DNA of 64,000 bases. Source: Solimonas sp040066175 (GTDB lineage Bacteria > Pseudomonadota > Gammaproteobacteria > Nevskiales > Nevskiaceae). The notes beneath the pieces were generated by a model. That model saw only the letters and a list, made by a program, of their open reading frames with translations. It had not been told where the DNA came from and did not search any database. This document shows positions 8,623 to 17,555 of the stretch, one piece after another (within the stretch, counting starts at the first letter, position 1; the number at the start of each line of letters is the position of its first letter). Made by a program: the position numbers and the translations under genes. The stretch is taken from NCBI RefSeq assembly GCF_040066175.1, contig NZ_JBEAAM010000004.1, forward strand, positions 62,001 through 126,000, given 5' to 3'.

Positions 8623-10134
8623 ATGTGCGGAATCTCCGGCATCGTCTCCCAGGGCAGCGCGGTCAACTCGGAACTGTTCGACGCGCTGACCATGCTCCAG
8701 CACCGCGGACAGGATGCCGCGGGGATCATCACCAATGAAGGACATCGCCTGTACCTGCGCAAGGAGAACGGGCTGGTGCGGGACGTGTTCAACGCCGACG
8801 ACCAGATGGTCAAGCTGCGCGGCCGCATGGGTGTGGCCCATGTGCGCTATCCGACCGCGGGCTGTTCGACGTCGGCCGAGGCGCAGCCGTTCTACACCAA
8901 CACGCCGTTCGGCATCTCGTTGTCCCACAACGGCAATCTGACCAATGCCGAGGAGCTCAAGCAGGAGCTGTTCCTGCAGGACCGCCGGCATCTCAACACG
9001 GAGTCGGACTCGGAAGTCCTGCTCAACGTCTTCGCACACGAGCTGCTGCAGCGCGGTGTGCTGCGCCTGACCCCGGAGGACGTGTTCGCGGCCGTGTCGG
9101 GGGTGCACCAGCGCTGCCGCGGTGCCTATGCCTGCGTGGCGATGATCACCGGTTACGGCATCGTCGGCTTTCGCGATCCCTTCGGCATCCGTCCGGCGGT
9201 GTACGGGCAGCGCGAGACGCCACGCGGCATGGACTACATGATCGCCTCGGAATCGGTCGCGCTGGCGGCGCTGGGCTACGAGATGATCGGCGACATCGCG
9301 CCGGGCGAGGCGGTGCTGATCACGCTGGATGGCAAGCTGCACAAGCGGCAGTGCGCGGCCAATCCGATCTATTCGCCGTGCATCTTCGAGCACGTCTATC
9401 TGGCGCGGCCGGACTCGGTGATGGACGACATCTATGTGTACAAGGCGCGCCTGCGCATGGGCGTGAAACTCGCGGAGAAAATCCTGCGCGAGTGGCCCGA
9501 CCACGACATCGACGTCGTGATCCCGATTCCGGACACCTCGCGTGTCGCCGGCGCCGAGCTGGCGGCCCGTCTGGGCGTGAACTACCGCGAGGGCTTCATC
9601 AAGAACCGCTACATCGGCCGCACCTTCATCATGCCCGGCCAGGCGCAGCGCAAGAAGTCGGTGCGCCAGAAGCTCAATCCGGTCGATATCGAATTCCGCG
9701 GCAAGAACGTGCTGCTGGTGGACGACTCGATCGTGCGCGGCACGACCTCGAAGGAGATCATCCAGATGGCGCGCGATGCCGGCGCAAACAAGGTGTATTT
9801 CGCCTCCGCGGCGCCGCCGGTGCGCTATCCGAACGTCTATGGCATCGACATGCCGACCAGCTCCGAGCTGGTCGCGCACGGACGCAGTGTCGAGGAGCTG
9901 ACCACGCTGCTCGGCGCCGACCGGCTGATCTACCAGGATCTCGAGGACCTGATCGAGGCGGTGCGCGCCGGCAACCCGGCGATCACGCGCTTCGACTGCT
10001 CGGTGTTCACCGGCGAGTACATCACGCAGGACGTTACCGCCGAGTACCTGAGTCAGCTCGAGCTGTTCCGTTCGGATTCGGCCAAGGCCGCGCGCCAGCG
10101 TGCGCAGACCATGATCGAACTGCCGAATGCCTGA
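8623..10134 (+). CDS. purF: Amidophosphoribosyltransferase
   Basis: A 503-residue protein. The mature N-terminus is the catalytic Cys (MCGISG), which hydrolyses glutamine. The phosphoribosyltransferase motif LLVDDSIVRGTTS is at about residues 363-375. It catalyses the first committed step of purine synthesis, PRPP plus glutamine to phosphoribosylamine. The open frame extends upstream into cvpA, but Cys must follow the initiating Met, which fixes the start. Coupling to cvpA is conserved in gammaproteobacteria. Confidence 0.98.
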   Translation: MCGISGIVSQGSAVNSELFDALTMLQHRGQDAAGIITNEGHRLYLRKENGLVRDVFNADDQMVKLRGRMGVAHVRYPTAGCSTSAEAQPFYTNTPFGISLSHNGNLTNAEELKQELFLQDRRHLNTESDSEVLLNVFAHELLQRGVLRLTPEDVFAAVSGVHQRCRGAYACVAMITGYGIVGFRDPFGIRPAVYGQRETPRGMDYMIASESVALAALGYEMIGDIAPGEAVLITLDGKLHKRQCAANPIYSPCIFEHVYLARPDSVMDDIYVYKARLRMGVKLAEKILREWPDHDIDVVIPIPDTSRVAGAELAARLGVNYREGFIKNRYIGRTFIMPGQAQRKKSVRQKLNPVDIEFRGKNVLLVDDSIVRGTTSKEIIQMARDAGANKVYFASAAPPVRYPNVYGIDMPTSSELVAHGRSVEELTTLLGADRLIYQDLEDLIEAVRAGNPAITRFDCSVFTGEYITQDVTAEYLSQLELFRSDSAKAARQRAQTMIELPNA

Positions 10135-10138
10135 CGGC

Positions 10139-10202
10139 GGTTTCCGGTCGGCAGTTTCCGGACCGAGAACAACTGGAAACCGGAAGCCGGAAGCCGGAAA
10201 CT
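10139..10202 (+). repeat. CCGGAA-type inverted and tandem repeat between purF and metZ
   Basis: The purF-metZ gap holds GGTTTCCGG (10139-10147) and AGTTTCCGG (10153-10161), then a tandem heptamer CCGGAAG, CCGGAAG, CCGGAAA at 10180-10200. AGTTTCCGG and CCGGAAACT (10194-10202) form a perfect nine-base inverted repeat with a 32-base loop. The structure could fold as an imperfect stem and attenuate transcription from purF into metZ. A related CCGGAAACCGG string lies at 38619-38629. Confidence 0.6.
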
Positions 10203-10208
10203 AAACCG

Positions 10209-11393
10209 ATGAACGAGTTTTTCGATCCCGACTGGGGTTACTCGACCCTCGGCGTGCGCGCCGCCGAGCCGCGCACCGAGAACCGCGAGCATTCGGCGTC
10301 GGTGTCACTGACGTCGAGCTACGTGTTTTCCAGTGCGGCCGAGGCCGAGGCCGTGTTCAAGGGCGAGGCGCCAGGCTACATCTACTCCCGCTTCACCAAT
10401 CCCACCGTCGAGGCATTCGAACGCCGTCTCGCCGCGCTGGAGGGCGGGCAGAGCTGCGTGGCGACCGCCAGCGGCATGGCCGCGGTGCTGAGCCTGTGCC
10501 TGGCGCTGCTCAAGCAGGGCGATCACATCGTCGCGTCCAACGGCTTGTTCGGCTCGACGATCAACCTGTTCAACAACGTCATCGCACGGTTCGGCGTCGC
10601 CACCAGCTACGTGCCGATGGCCGATCTGGCCGCCTGGGAGGCGGCGATCCGGCCGAACACGCGGCTGCTGTTCGTCGAGACGCCATCCAATCCGCTGTGC
10701 GAACTGGCCGACATCGCCGCGCTGGCCGGGATCGCCCGACGCCGCGGCGTGTGGCTGTGTGTCGATAACTGTTTCCTGACGCCGGTGCTGCAGCAGCCGC
10801 TGCGCTTGGGCGCCGACTTCGTGATCCACTCGGCGACCAAGTACATCGACGGACAGGGCCGCTGCGTCGGCGGCGCGATCGTCGGTGATGCCGAGCGCGT
10901 CGGCAAGGACGTGTTCGGCTTCATGCGCACGGCCGGTCCATGCATGAGTCCATTCAATGCCTGGGTGTTCCTCAAGGGACTGGAAACCCTCTCGGTGCGC
11001 ATGAATGCGCATTGCGCAAACGCACAGGCGCTCGCCGAGTGGCTCGACGAGCAGCCGGCGGTCGAGCGGGTCCATTACCCCGGTCTGGCCAGCCACCCGC
11101 AGCACGTGCTCGCGCAACGCCAACAGAGCGGGTTCGGCGGCATCGTCAGCTTCGAACTGAGTGGCGGTCGCGCGGCAGCGTGGAAGCTGATCGACAGCAC
11201 GCGCATGGTTTCGATCACCGCCAACCTCGGCGACACGCGCACGACCATCACCCATCCGGCGACGACGACGCATGGACGCATCACGCCCGAAGCACGCGCC
11301 GCGGCCGGCATCGGCGAGGGTCTGGTGCGCGTCGCCGTGGGCCTGGAGGATGTCGCGGACATCAAGGCGGATCTCGCGCGCGGCCTGACGTGA
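10209..11393 (+). CDS. metZ: O-succinylhomoserine sulfhydrylase
   Basis: A 394-residue Cys/Met-metabolism PLP enzyme. The ATG at 10209 gives the standard N-terminus; the frame is open further upstream inside purF. The PLP lysine is Lys211 in SATKYIDGQGR. The purF-metZ pairing and the VGGAIVGD segment after the lysine favour MetZ over cystathionine gamma-synthase. MetZ makes homocysteine directly from O-succinylhomoserine and sulfide. Its stop overlaps the following gene by four bases (GTGA). Confidence 0.93.
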   Translation: MNEFFDPDWGYSTLGVRAAEPRTENREHSASVSLTSSYVFSSAAEAEAVFKGEAPGYIYSRFTNPTVEAFERRLAALEGGQSCVATASGMAAVLSLCLALLKQGDHIVASNGLFGSTINLFNNVIARFGVATSYVPMADLAAWEAAIRPNTRLLFVETPSNPLCELADIAALAGIARRRGVWLCVDNCFLTPVLQQPLRLGADFVIHSATKYIDGQGRCVGGAIVGDAERVGKDVFGFMRTAGPCMSPFNAWVFLKGLETLSVRMNAHCANAQALAEWLDEQPAVERVHYPGLASHPQHVLAQRQQSGFGGIVSFELSGGRAAAWKLIDSTRMVSITANLGDTRTTITHPATTTHGRITPEARAAAGIGEGLVRVAVGLEDVADIKADLARGLT

Positions 11394-12148
11394 ACCTGCG
11401 CGCGCGGGCTTTCGATGCGCTGATCGAGCGCGATCCAGAGCGCAAGTGCACGCTCGTCCACGCGCTGACGGGCGCGAGCGGCGATCTCGCGGCATCCGGT
11501 TTCGACTGGACGCAGGTGCCCGGCCGGCCGCAGCGGCCGGTGCTGGTGGGCCCGCGCGAAGTGCCGCGCCGCGGACTCGGCACGGTCGAGGGGCGCTGTG
11601 CGCTGCTGCATGCGGTCGCACACATCGAGTTCAACGCCATCAACCTCGCGCTGGATGCCGTCTGCCGTTTCGATGGACTGCCGCCGGCCTTCCATGCCGA
11701 CTGGATCAGCGTGGCCGAGGACGAGGCGCGCCACTTCGAGATGCTGCAGCACCGGCTGCGCCGCATGGGCCGCGCGTACGGCGACTTTCCCGCGCACAAC
11801 GGGTTGTGGGAGGCGGCGGAGAAGACTGCGCACGATCCGCTGCTGCGCATGGCACTGGTACCGCGCGTGCTGGAGGCCCGCGGACTCGACGTGACCCCTT
11901 CGATCATCCGGCGCCTGCGCGACGTCGGCGACACCGACAGTATCGCCGTGCTCGAAGTGATCCTGCGCGAGGAAGTGCGCCACGTCGCCATCGGCACGCA
12001 CTGGTTCCGTCACTTGTGCGCGCAGCGCGGGCTGGAGCCGGAGCCGACCTTTCGCAGGCTGCTGCAGGAACACGGCGTGCGCCTGCATCCGCCGTTCAAC
12101 CGGCCGGCGCGGCTCGATGCCGGCTTCAGCGACGCGGAGCTGGTCTAG
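11390..12148 (+). CDS. Ferritin-like diiron protein, DUF455 family
   Basis: A 252-residue protein with a GTG start overlapping the metZ stop by four bases. The four-helix pattern is recognisable from carboxylate/histidine pairs spaced like diiron ligands: HIEFNAI (Glu80), EDEARHFEML (Glu112, His115), LEARGLDV (Glu162) and REEVRHVAIG (Glu195, His198). This matches the DUF455 (COG2833) ferritin-like family; the substrate is unknown. Coupling to metZ is the only functional hint. The 3' end overlaps the lpxH end by four bases in convergent orientation. Confidence 0.85.
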   Translation: MNLRARAFDALIERDPERKCTLVHALTGASGDLAASGFDWTQVPGRPQRPVLVGPREVPRRGLGTVEGRCALLHAVAHIEFNAINLALDAVCRFDGLPPAFHADWISVAEDEARHFEMLQHRLRRMGRAYGDFPAHNGLWEAAEKTAHDPLLRMALVPRVLEARGLDVTPSIIRRLRDVGDTDSIAVLEVILREEVRHVAIGTHWFRHLCAQRGLEPEPTFRRLLQEHGVRLHPPFNRPARLDAGFSDAELV

Positions 12149-12864
12149 AGCACGATCCGGCGCAGCGCGCCACGGTCCGCCTCGAGGTACTCCATGCGCT
12201 GCGGGCGCCAGTCGGCGAGGACGATGCGCTGGGCGGGCTGTCCGTCGATGTGCAGCGCATGGTCGTCCGGACGATGCGTGTGACCATGGATCAGCAGGCG
12301 TGTGCCGCTGCGCCGCAACGCCCGTTCGATCGCAGCCGGGTTCACGTCCATGATCGCCTCCGGCTTGTTGCGTTTCTCGCTGTCACTGCGACTGCGCACG
12401 CCGCCGGCGACACGTTCGCGCAGCCGCCGGGGCAAGCGCACGAAGAGCGCCTGCGCGGCGCGGTTCCGCGAAAAACGCCGCCAGCGCTGGTAGGCGTGAT
12501 CGTCGGTGCACCACAGGTCGCCATGCGACAGCAGCGCCGCCCGTCCATCGAGTTCGACGACGACCGGGTCTTGGGCCAGCGTCACGTCGGCCGCGTGCGC
12601 GAAACGCCGTCCGACGAGGAAATCGCGGTTGCCATGCATGAAGTGCACGGCGACGCCGTGCGCGGTCAGATCGCGCAGGGCGGCGACTTCGGGCGCATAG
12701 ACCTGCAGGCCGACATCGTCGCCGATCCAGTACTCGAAGATGTCGCCGAGCAGCCACACCGACCGTGCGGCACGCGCAGGGCCGGCCAGAAAACGCAGAA
12801 AGCCCTCGCGCAGCGGCGAGGGCTCGGCGGGCAGATGCAGATCGGAGAGGAAGAGCGCCTTCAT
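12145..12864 (-). CDS. lpxH: UDP-2,3-diacylglucosamine diphosphatase LpxH
   Basis: A 239-residue calcineurin-like metallophosphoesterase. Metal-ligand motifs appear in order: LSDLHL (Asp8, His10), LLGDIFEYWIGDD, HGNRDFL, LSHGDLWCTDD and IHGHTHRP. It cleaves UDP-2,3-diacylglucosamine to lipid X and UMP in lipid A synthesis, at the inner membrane. It is the last gene of a minus-strand dusA - cyclophilin - lpxH set; the gap to the cyclophilin is 13 bases. A cyclophilin just before lpxH is also seen in related genomes. Confidence 0.96.
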   Translation of the reverse strand: MKALFLSDLHLPAEPSPLREGFLRFLAGPARAARSVWLLGDIFEYWIGDDVGLQVYAPEVAALRDLTAHGVAVHFMHGNRDFLVGRRFAHAADVTLAQDPVVVELDGRAALLSHGDLWCTDDHAYQRWRRFSRNRAAQALFVRLPRRLRERVAGGVRSRSDSEKRNKPEAIMDVNPAAIERALRRSGTRLLIHGHTHRPDDHALHIDGQPAQRIVLADWRPQRMEYLEADRGALRRIVL

Positions 12865-12877
12865 GCGCCCCGCTCCG

Positions 12878-13471
12878 TCATTTGACCTTGGTGGACGCCT
12901 CGACGACGCTGACGCGCTTGATCACCACCGGCGTCATCGGCACGTCGCGGCCGAACGGCGGGATGTTGCCGGTCGGCATCGCCGCGATCTTGTCCACGAC
13001 GTCCATGCCTTCGACGACCTTGCCGAACACCGCGTAGCCCCAGCCATCCTGGCCCGGGTAATCGAGGAACGCGTTGTCGGCGTGGTTGATGAAGAACTGC
13101 GACGTGGCCGAGTTCGGCACCGCCGTCCGCGCCATCGCGATGGTGCCGCGCGTGTTCTTGAGGCCATTCTTGGCCTCGTTGTCGATCGGCGCGCGTGTCT
13201 TGCGCTGCGCGTAGGTCTCGTCGTAACCACCGCCCTGGATCATGAAGTTCTTGATCACGCGGTGGAACACCAGGCCGTCGTAGTGCTTGTCGTTGACGTA
13301 CTGCACGAAGTTGGCCACCGACTTCGGTGCCTTGTCGGCGTCGAGTTCGAGCGTGATGTTGCCCATCGACGTTTCCATCAGGACACGGACGGGTGCAGCG
13401 GCATTGGCGGTGGTCATCATCAGGCTCAGGATCAGCGAGGTCAGGAGTGTCTTGATCGAATCGAGTTTCAT
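12878..13471 (-). CDS. Periplasmic cyclophilin-type peptidyl-prolyl isomerase
   Basis: A 197-residue protein starting MKLDSIK with a signal peptide (hydrophobic core about residues 8-20, cleavage likely after ANA). The cyclophilin core follows: FHRVIKNFMIQGGG holds the catalytic Arg, and SQFFIN and the GYAVFGKVVEGMDVVD segment are present. It resembles PpiA, which assists folding of exported proteins. The frame is open upstream into dusA, but the signal peptide fixes the start. It lies four bases after dusA. Confidence 0.93.
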   Translation of the reverse strand: MKLDSIKTLLTSLILSLMMTTANAAAPVRVLMETSMGNITLELDADKAPKSVANFVQYVNDKHYDGLVFHRVIKNFMIQGGGYDETYAQRKTRAPIDNEAKNGLKNTRGTIAMARTAVPNSATSQFFINHADNAFLDYPGQDGWGYAVFGKVVEGMDVVDKIAAMPTGNIPPFGRDVPMTPVVIKRVSVVEASTKVK

Positions 13472-13475
13472 TGGA

Positions 13476-14483
13476 TCAGGCAGCAATGGCAGGGTTGGGA
13501 ACGGAATCGACTTCGGCCAGGGCATGGTCGAGCAGTTCGAGATCGCCGGCGCCGTGGTGCACGCCCTCGGAGAGCGTCCTGCGGAAGCCGCGAGCGCCGG
13601 GCAGGCCGCGGTACAGGCCGAGGATGTGGCGCGTGATGTGGCCCAGCGGTGTGCCGCTGTCGAGTTCACGCGCGACGTAGGGCTTGAGCAACTCGACCAC
13701 TTCGTGGCGTGACGGCGCGGGGCGGGCGTCGGCGAACAGATGCCGATCGACGTCGGCGAGGAAATACGGATGATCGTAGATCTCGCGGCCGAGCATCACG
13801 CCATCGACATGGCGCAGATGCGCGTCGCAGTCCGCCAGGGTCTTGATCCCGCCGTTGATGACGATGGTCAGTCGCGGGAACTCCTGCTTGAGCCGGTACA
13901 CCTGCTCGTATTGCAGCGGCGGAATCTCGCGGTTCTCCTTGGGCGACAGACCCTTGAGCCAGGCCTTGCGGGCATGGACGATGAACACCTCGCAACCGGC
14001 GGCCGCGACGGTCTCGACGAAGTGGCGCATGAACGCGTAGTCCTCGGATTCATCGACGCCGATGCGGTGCTTCACGGTCACCGGCAGCGAGGTCGCCTGG
14101 CGCATCGCGCGTACCGAGTCGGCGACATGCCGCGGTTCGTTCATCAGGCAGGCGCCGAAGCGGCCTTCCTGCACCTTGTCGGAGGGACAGCCGCAATTGA
14201 GGTTCACCTCGTCGTAACGCCACTGCTCGGCGAACTCGGCGCACTGCACCAGTTCGTCGATCTCCGAGCCGCCGAGCTGCAGTGCGACCGGCTGTTCGCA
14301 CGGGTCGTGGCGCAGCAGCCGGCGACGCGGGCCGTAGATCAGCGCCTGCGTACACACCATCTCGGTGTACAGGCGCGCGTGACGCGACATCTGGCGCAGG
14401 AAGAACCGGCAGTGACGGTCCGTCCAGTCCAGCATCGGGGCGACGGCAAAACGCCAGGGCGAATGGGCTTGATGGACGCTCAT
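13476..14483 (-). CDS. dusA: tRNA-dihydrouridine(20/20a) synthase DusA
   Basis: A 335-residue FMN TIM barrel. N-terminal APMLDWTDRHCR is the DusA-specific form of the family start. The catalytic cysteine is Cys112 in GRFGACLM after NCGCPSDKVQ. KHRIGVD and the INGGIKT phosphate loop are present. It reduces uridine 20/20a in the tRNA D-loop. It is the first gene of the dusA - cyclophilin - lpxH set and is divergent from the DUF808 gene. Confidence 0.95.
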   Translation of the reverse strand: MSVHQAHSPWRFAVAPMLDWTDRHCRFFLRQMSRHARLYTEMVCTQALIYGPRRRLLRHDPCEQPVALQLGGSEIDELVQCAEFAEQWRYDEVNLNCGCPSDKVQEGRFGACLMNEPRHVADSVRAMRQATSLPVTVKHRIGVDESEDYAFMRHFVETVAAAGCEVFIVHARKAWLKGLSPKENREIPPLQYEQVYRLKQEFPRLTIVINGGIKTLADCDAHLRHVDGVMLGREIYDHPYFLADVDRHLFADARPAPSRHEVVELLKPYVARELDSGTPLGHITRHILGLYRGLPGARGFRRTLSEGVHHGAGDLELLDHALAEVDSVPNPAIAA

Positions 14484-14621
14484 CGTGCGATTTTACACGG
14501 CCCGGGCCCGTTTCCGACCGCAGATCCTCTCGGCGGGACGATTCGCCGCTATGCTGCGCCCGCGGCGGGCTGCGGCGGCCGCCGTGGGTTCACTGCCGCG
14601 CAATCTTCCGGGATGGGTGTG

Positions 14622-15545
14622 ATGGCAGGCAGCAGCTTGTTCGCATTGATCGACGACATCGCGACGATCCTCGACGACGTCGGGGTCATGACCAAGGTCG
14701 CCGCCAAGAAGACCGCCGGCGTGCTCGGCGACGATCTGGCGCTGAACGCGCAGCAGGTTGCCGGCGTCAGCGCCGACCGCGAGCTGCCGGTGGTCTGGGC
14801 GGTCGCGAAGGGATCGTTCGTCAACAAGCTGATCCTGGTGCCGGCGGCGCTGGCGATCAGCGTGCTGGCGCCGTGGGCGATCGTGCCGCTGCTGATGATC
14901 GGTGGTGCGTTCCTCTGCTACGAGGGCTTCGAGAAACTCGCGCACCGTTTCCTGCACGGCGCCGACAGCGGTGGCGACCTGCGTGCCGAGCGGCTCAGGG
15001 CGATCGCCGATCCGGCCATCGACCGGGTCGCGCACGAACGGGACAAGATCCGGGGCGCGGTGCGGACCGATTTCGTGCTGTCCGCGGAGATCGTCGTGAT
15101 CTCGCTCGGGACCGTCGCGGACGCCGCGTTCGGCCGCCAGGTCGCCGTGCTGTCGGCCGTCGCGATCGCGATGACGGTGGGGGTGTACGGACTGGTCGCC
15201 GGCATCGTCAAGCTCGACGATCTGGGCCTTTACCTGAGCCGGCGCAAGGGCACGTTGCCGCGGCGCCTCGGTGCCGGGCTGCTGCGTCTGGCGCCTTCGC
15301 TGATGAAGCTGCTGTCGGTGGCAGGCATGCTGGCGATGTTCCTGGTCGGTGGCGGCATCCTCGCGCACGGGATTCCGGCGCTGCACCCCGCGGTCGAACA
15401 CGCCGCCGCGACGTTGGCCGCGGTGCCGGGTGCGGCCGGCCTCGTGTCGGTGCTGGTCAACGCGCTGCTCGGCGTGCTGGCCGGTGCGCTGGTCCTGGCG
15501 GTGCTTCGCCTGTGGGGGGTGCTGGTGCGCGTGCTCAGGGCCTGA
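14622..15545 (+). CDS. DUF808 (YedI-like) inner-membrane protein
   Basis: A 307-residue protein. The start MAGSSLFALIDDIA is the family hallmark; an ATG three codons upstream (14613) is an alternative. The conserved VMTKVAAKKTAGVLGDDLA segment is followed by several hydrophobic helices (about residues 65-105, 155-195, 225-260 and 270-305). Family members such as E. coli YedI have no established function. The gene stands alone and meets the heme ATPase gene tail to tail with an 11-base overlap. Confidence 0.9.
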   Translation: MAGSSLFALIDDIATILDDVGVMTKVAAKKTAGVLGDDLALNAQQVAGVSADRELPVVWAVAKGSFVNKLILVPAALAISVLAPWAIVPLLMIGGAFLCYEGFEKLAHRFLHGADSGGDLRAERLRAIADPAIDRVAHERDKIRGAVRTDFVLSAEIVVISLGTVADAAFGRQVAVLSAVAIAMTVGVYGLVAGIVKLDDLGLYLSRRKGTLPRRLGAGLLRLAPSLMKLLSVAGMLAMFLVGGGILAHGIPALHPAVEHAAATLAAVPGAAGLVSVLVNALLGVLAGALVLAVLRLWGVLVRVLRA

Positions 15546-16317
15546 CGGCGATGTACGGCCGGCTCGCGCCAGTGGCGCGCAGCAGTTCGACCTCGACGCC
15601 GTAGATCCGTGACAGACGCTCCGGGCTCAGTACGGCCTGCGGCGTGCCCTGCGCGATCGTCTCGCCGCAGCACAGCAGGGTGGCCGTGTCGGCATAGCTC
15701 ATGGCCAGGTTCGGGTCGTGCAGGACGACGACCACGGCAACGCCCTGGGCGGCGAATTCGCGCGCGATCCGCAGGCAGCGGTGCTGGTGCGCGAGATCGA
15801 GGCTCGCGGTGGGTTCGTCGAGCAGCAGCGTGCGGGGGCCGAGGTCCACCGGGTTCCAGATCTGCGCCAGCACCCGTGCGAGCTGCACGCGGGCGCGCTC
15901 GCCTCCGGACAGGCTCGTGTAGCGGCGCTCACGCAGGTGACCGGCGCCGGTGCGCTCCAGCGCGGCGTCGATGATCGCGCGCTCCTGTTCCGGCGGCAGG
16001 TCGGGGCAGGGCAGGCGGCCCAGGTGCACGACCTCGGCTGCGGTGAAGCCGAAGCCGAGCTGGTCCCGTTGCGGCAGCACCGCGCGCAGGCGCGCCAGTT
16101 CGCGCGGGCTCCACGCGTGCAGCGCCCGGCCGGCGCATTCGACCGTCCCGGCCTGCGCGCGCAGCTCGCCCGACAGCAGCCGGAGCAGCGTCGATTTGCC
16201 CGCGCCGTTGGGGCCGAGCACGGCATGCACCTCGCCGCTGTGCACGTGCAGCGACACGTCGCGCAGCAGTGCGCGGCCGCCGGCGGCATGGCTCAGTCCG
16301 CAGGCCTTCAGGCTCAT
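15535..16317 (-). CDS. hmuV: Heme ABC transporter ATP-binding protein
   Basis: A 260-residue ABC ATPase. Walker A GPNGAGKST is at residues 35-43. The signature LSGGERARVQLARVLAQ and Walker B LLLDEPTASLD are intact, with the switch His in VVLHDPNLA. The RVQLARVLAQIW form of the signature is typical of HmuV. The ATG overlaps the permease stop, so the two subunits are co-translated. No periplasmic binding protein or TonB receptor is adjacent, so B12 or siderophore substrates cannot be excluded. Confidence 0.87.
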   Translation of the reverse strand: MSLKACGLSHAAGGRALLRDVSLHVHSGEVHAVLGPNGAGKSTLLRLLSGELRAQAGTVECAGRALHAWSPRELARLRAVLPQRDQLGFGFTAAEVVHLGRLPCPDLPPEQERAIIDAALERTGAGHLRERRYTSLSGGERARVQLARVLAQIWNPVDLGPRTLLLDEPTASLDLAHQHRCLRIAREFAAQGVAVVVVLHDPNLAMSYADTATLLCCGETIAQGTPQAVLSPERLSRIYGVEVELLRATGASRPYIAVRP

Positions 16318-17354
16318 GCCATCTCCGCGCGGTCGCCGTGGCGCAGCAGCAGTCCGATGAAGAGCGGTCCGCCGATCAGCGCCGTCAGCACCCCGATCGG
16401 CAGCTCCGCCGGCGCGAACAGCGTGCGTGCGGCGGTGTCGGCGAGCAGCAGCAGCAGCGCGCCGAGCAGCATGCAGGCCGGCAGCAGCCGGCGATGGTCG
16501 GGACCGGTCCACAGCCGCACGAGGTGCGGCACGATCAGGCCGACGAAGGCGATGCTGCCGGCGAGCGCGACCGATGTCGCCACGGCGAGCACGACCAGAG
16601 CGATCATGCGCCGTTTCAGTGACTCGACATCGACGCCGAGGTGCTGCGCCTCGGCCTCGCCCAGCAGCAGGGCATTCAGCGACCGGGCGTGCAGCGCGAT
16701 CGCCACCAGCGCCAGCAGCAGCAGCGGCGCGCCGATGCTCAACTCGGCGAGGCCGGCGCGGCTCAGCGAGCCGAACATCCACAGCGTGACCGCGCGCAGG
16801 GCGTAATCGTCGGCGACATACGACAGCAAAGCGATGCCGGCGGTGGCGACGGCGTTGAGCGCCAGGCCGGTCAGCAGCAGCGTGGCCACGCGGGTGCGGC
16901 CATCGACCAGACTCAGGCGCAGCACCGCCCACGCGGCGACGGCGCCGCCGGCGAAGCTGACCGCCGGCAGGGTCAGGGCCGGTGGCAGCCCGGGGCCGAG
17001 TCCGAGCACGATGAAGGCGGCAGCGGCGAGCGCGGCGCCCGCCGAGACGCCGAGGAGGCCCGGATCGGCCAGCGGATTGCGGACGATGCCCTGCATGCCG
17101 GCGCCGGCGACGGCCAGTGCCGCGCCGAGGAGCAGCGCCAGCAGCACGCGTGGCAGACGGATCTGCAGCAGCGCGATGCGCTCGAAGCCGTCCAGTGGCG
17201 GATCGGCCGGCCAGCCGGCCAGCGACGCCAGTTTGGGCAGGCTGATCGTCACCGGACCGGACAGCAGCGCAGCCGCGATCGCCGTGGCCAGCAGCAGCAC
17301 GAGCGCGGCATAGGGCCACCGCGTATGGCGGCGAGCGGTCGGGTCCGGAGGCAT
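16314..17354 (-). CDS. hmuU: FecCD-family heme/cobalamin/siderophore permease
   Basis: A 346-residue polytopic permease. I chose the ATG at 17354; a TTG three codons upstream is less likely. FecCD family landmarks are RLPRVLLALLLGAALAVAGAGMQ, NPLADPGLLGVSAGAAL and the cytoplasmic ATPase-coupling region before GLIVPHLVRL. About ten membrane helices can be drawn. It partners the ATPase downstream by start/stop overlap. The substrate is inferred only from the HmuV-like partner. Confidence 0.88.
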   Translation of the reverse strand: MPPDPTARRHTRWPYAALVLLLATAIAAALLSGPVTISLPKLASLAGWPADPPLDGFERIALLQIRLPRVLLALLLGAALAVAGAGMQGIVRNPLADPGLLGVSAGAALAAAAFIVLGLGPGLPPALTLPAVSFAGGAVAAWAVLRLSLVDGRTRVATLLLTGLALNAVATAGIALLSYVADDYALRAVTLWMFGSLSRAGLAELSIGAPLLLLALVAIALHARSLNALLLGEAEAQHLGVDVESLKRRMIALVVLAVATSVALAGSIAFVGLIVPHLVRLWTGPDHRRLLPACMLLGALLLLLADTAARTLFAPAELPIGVLTALIGGPLFIGLLLRHGDRAEMA

Positions 17355-17402
17355 GGCGCGCAAGGGTAGCCGATCGGTGCCGAGTCGGGCGATGGGCGCT
17401 GC

Positions 17403-17408
17403 TATACT
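17403..17408 (+). promoter_or_regulatory. -10 element of the tRNA-Leu gene
   Basis: TATACT lies nine bases before the mature tRNA 5' end. No convincing -35 is visible at 16-18 bases upstream, so the call rests on position and sequence only. Confidence 0.4.
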
Positions 17409-17417
17409 GCGCGACCC

Positions 17418-17502
17418 GCGAAAGTGGCGGAATTGGTAGACGCACTGGATTTAGGTTCCAGCGCCGCAAGGCGTGAGAGTTCGAGTCTCTCCTTTCGCAC
17501 CA
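17418..17502 (+). tRNA. tRNA-Leu(UAG)
   Basis: An 85-base tRNA including encoded CCA. The acceptor stem GCGAAAG / CTTTCGC pairs perfectly over seven bases. The anticodon stem CTGGA / TCCAG encloses loop TTTAGGT, giving anticodon UAG (reads CUN leucine codons). The T arm contains GTTCGAGTC, and the long variable arm expected of a class II leucine tRNA is present. It sits 53 bases before the trigger factor start. Confidence 0.97.
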
Positions 17503-17555
17503 GCTGCGGCGCCATAATCCTCATATAAATCTCTATTACGGTCAGAGTGTTAGAA

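Noticed and set aside
14499..14510. TTTACA-like string between dusA and DUF808 as another operator
   Set aside because: Only one half-site (TTTTACACGG) is present; the second half is GC-rich and does not match TGTAAA.
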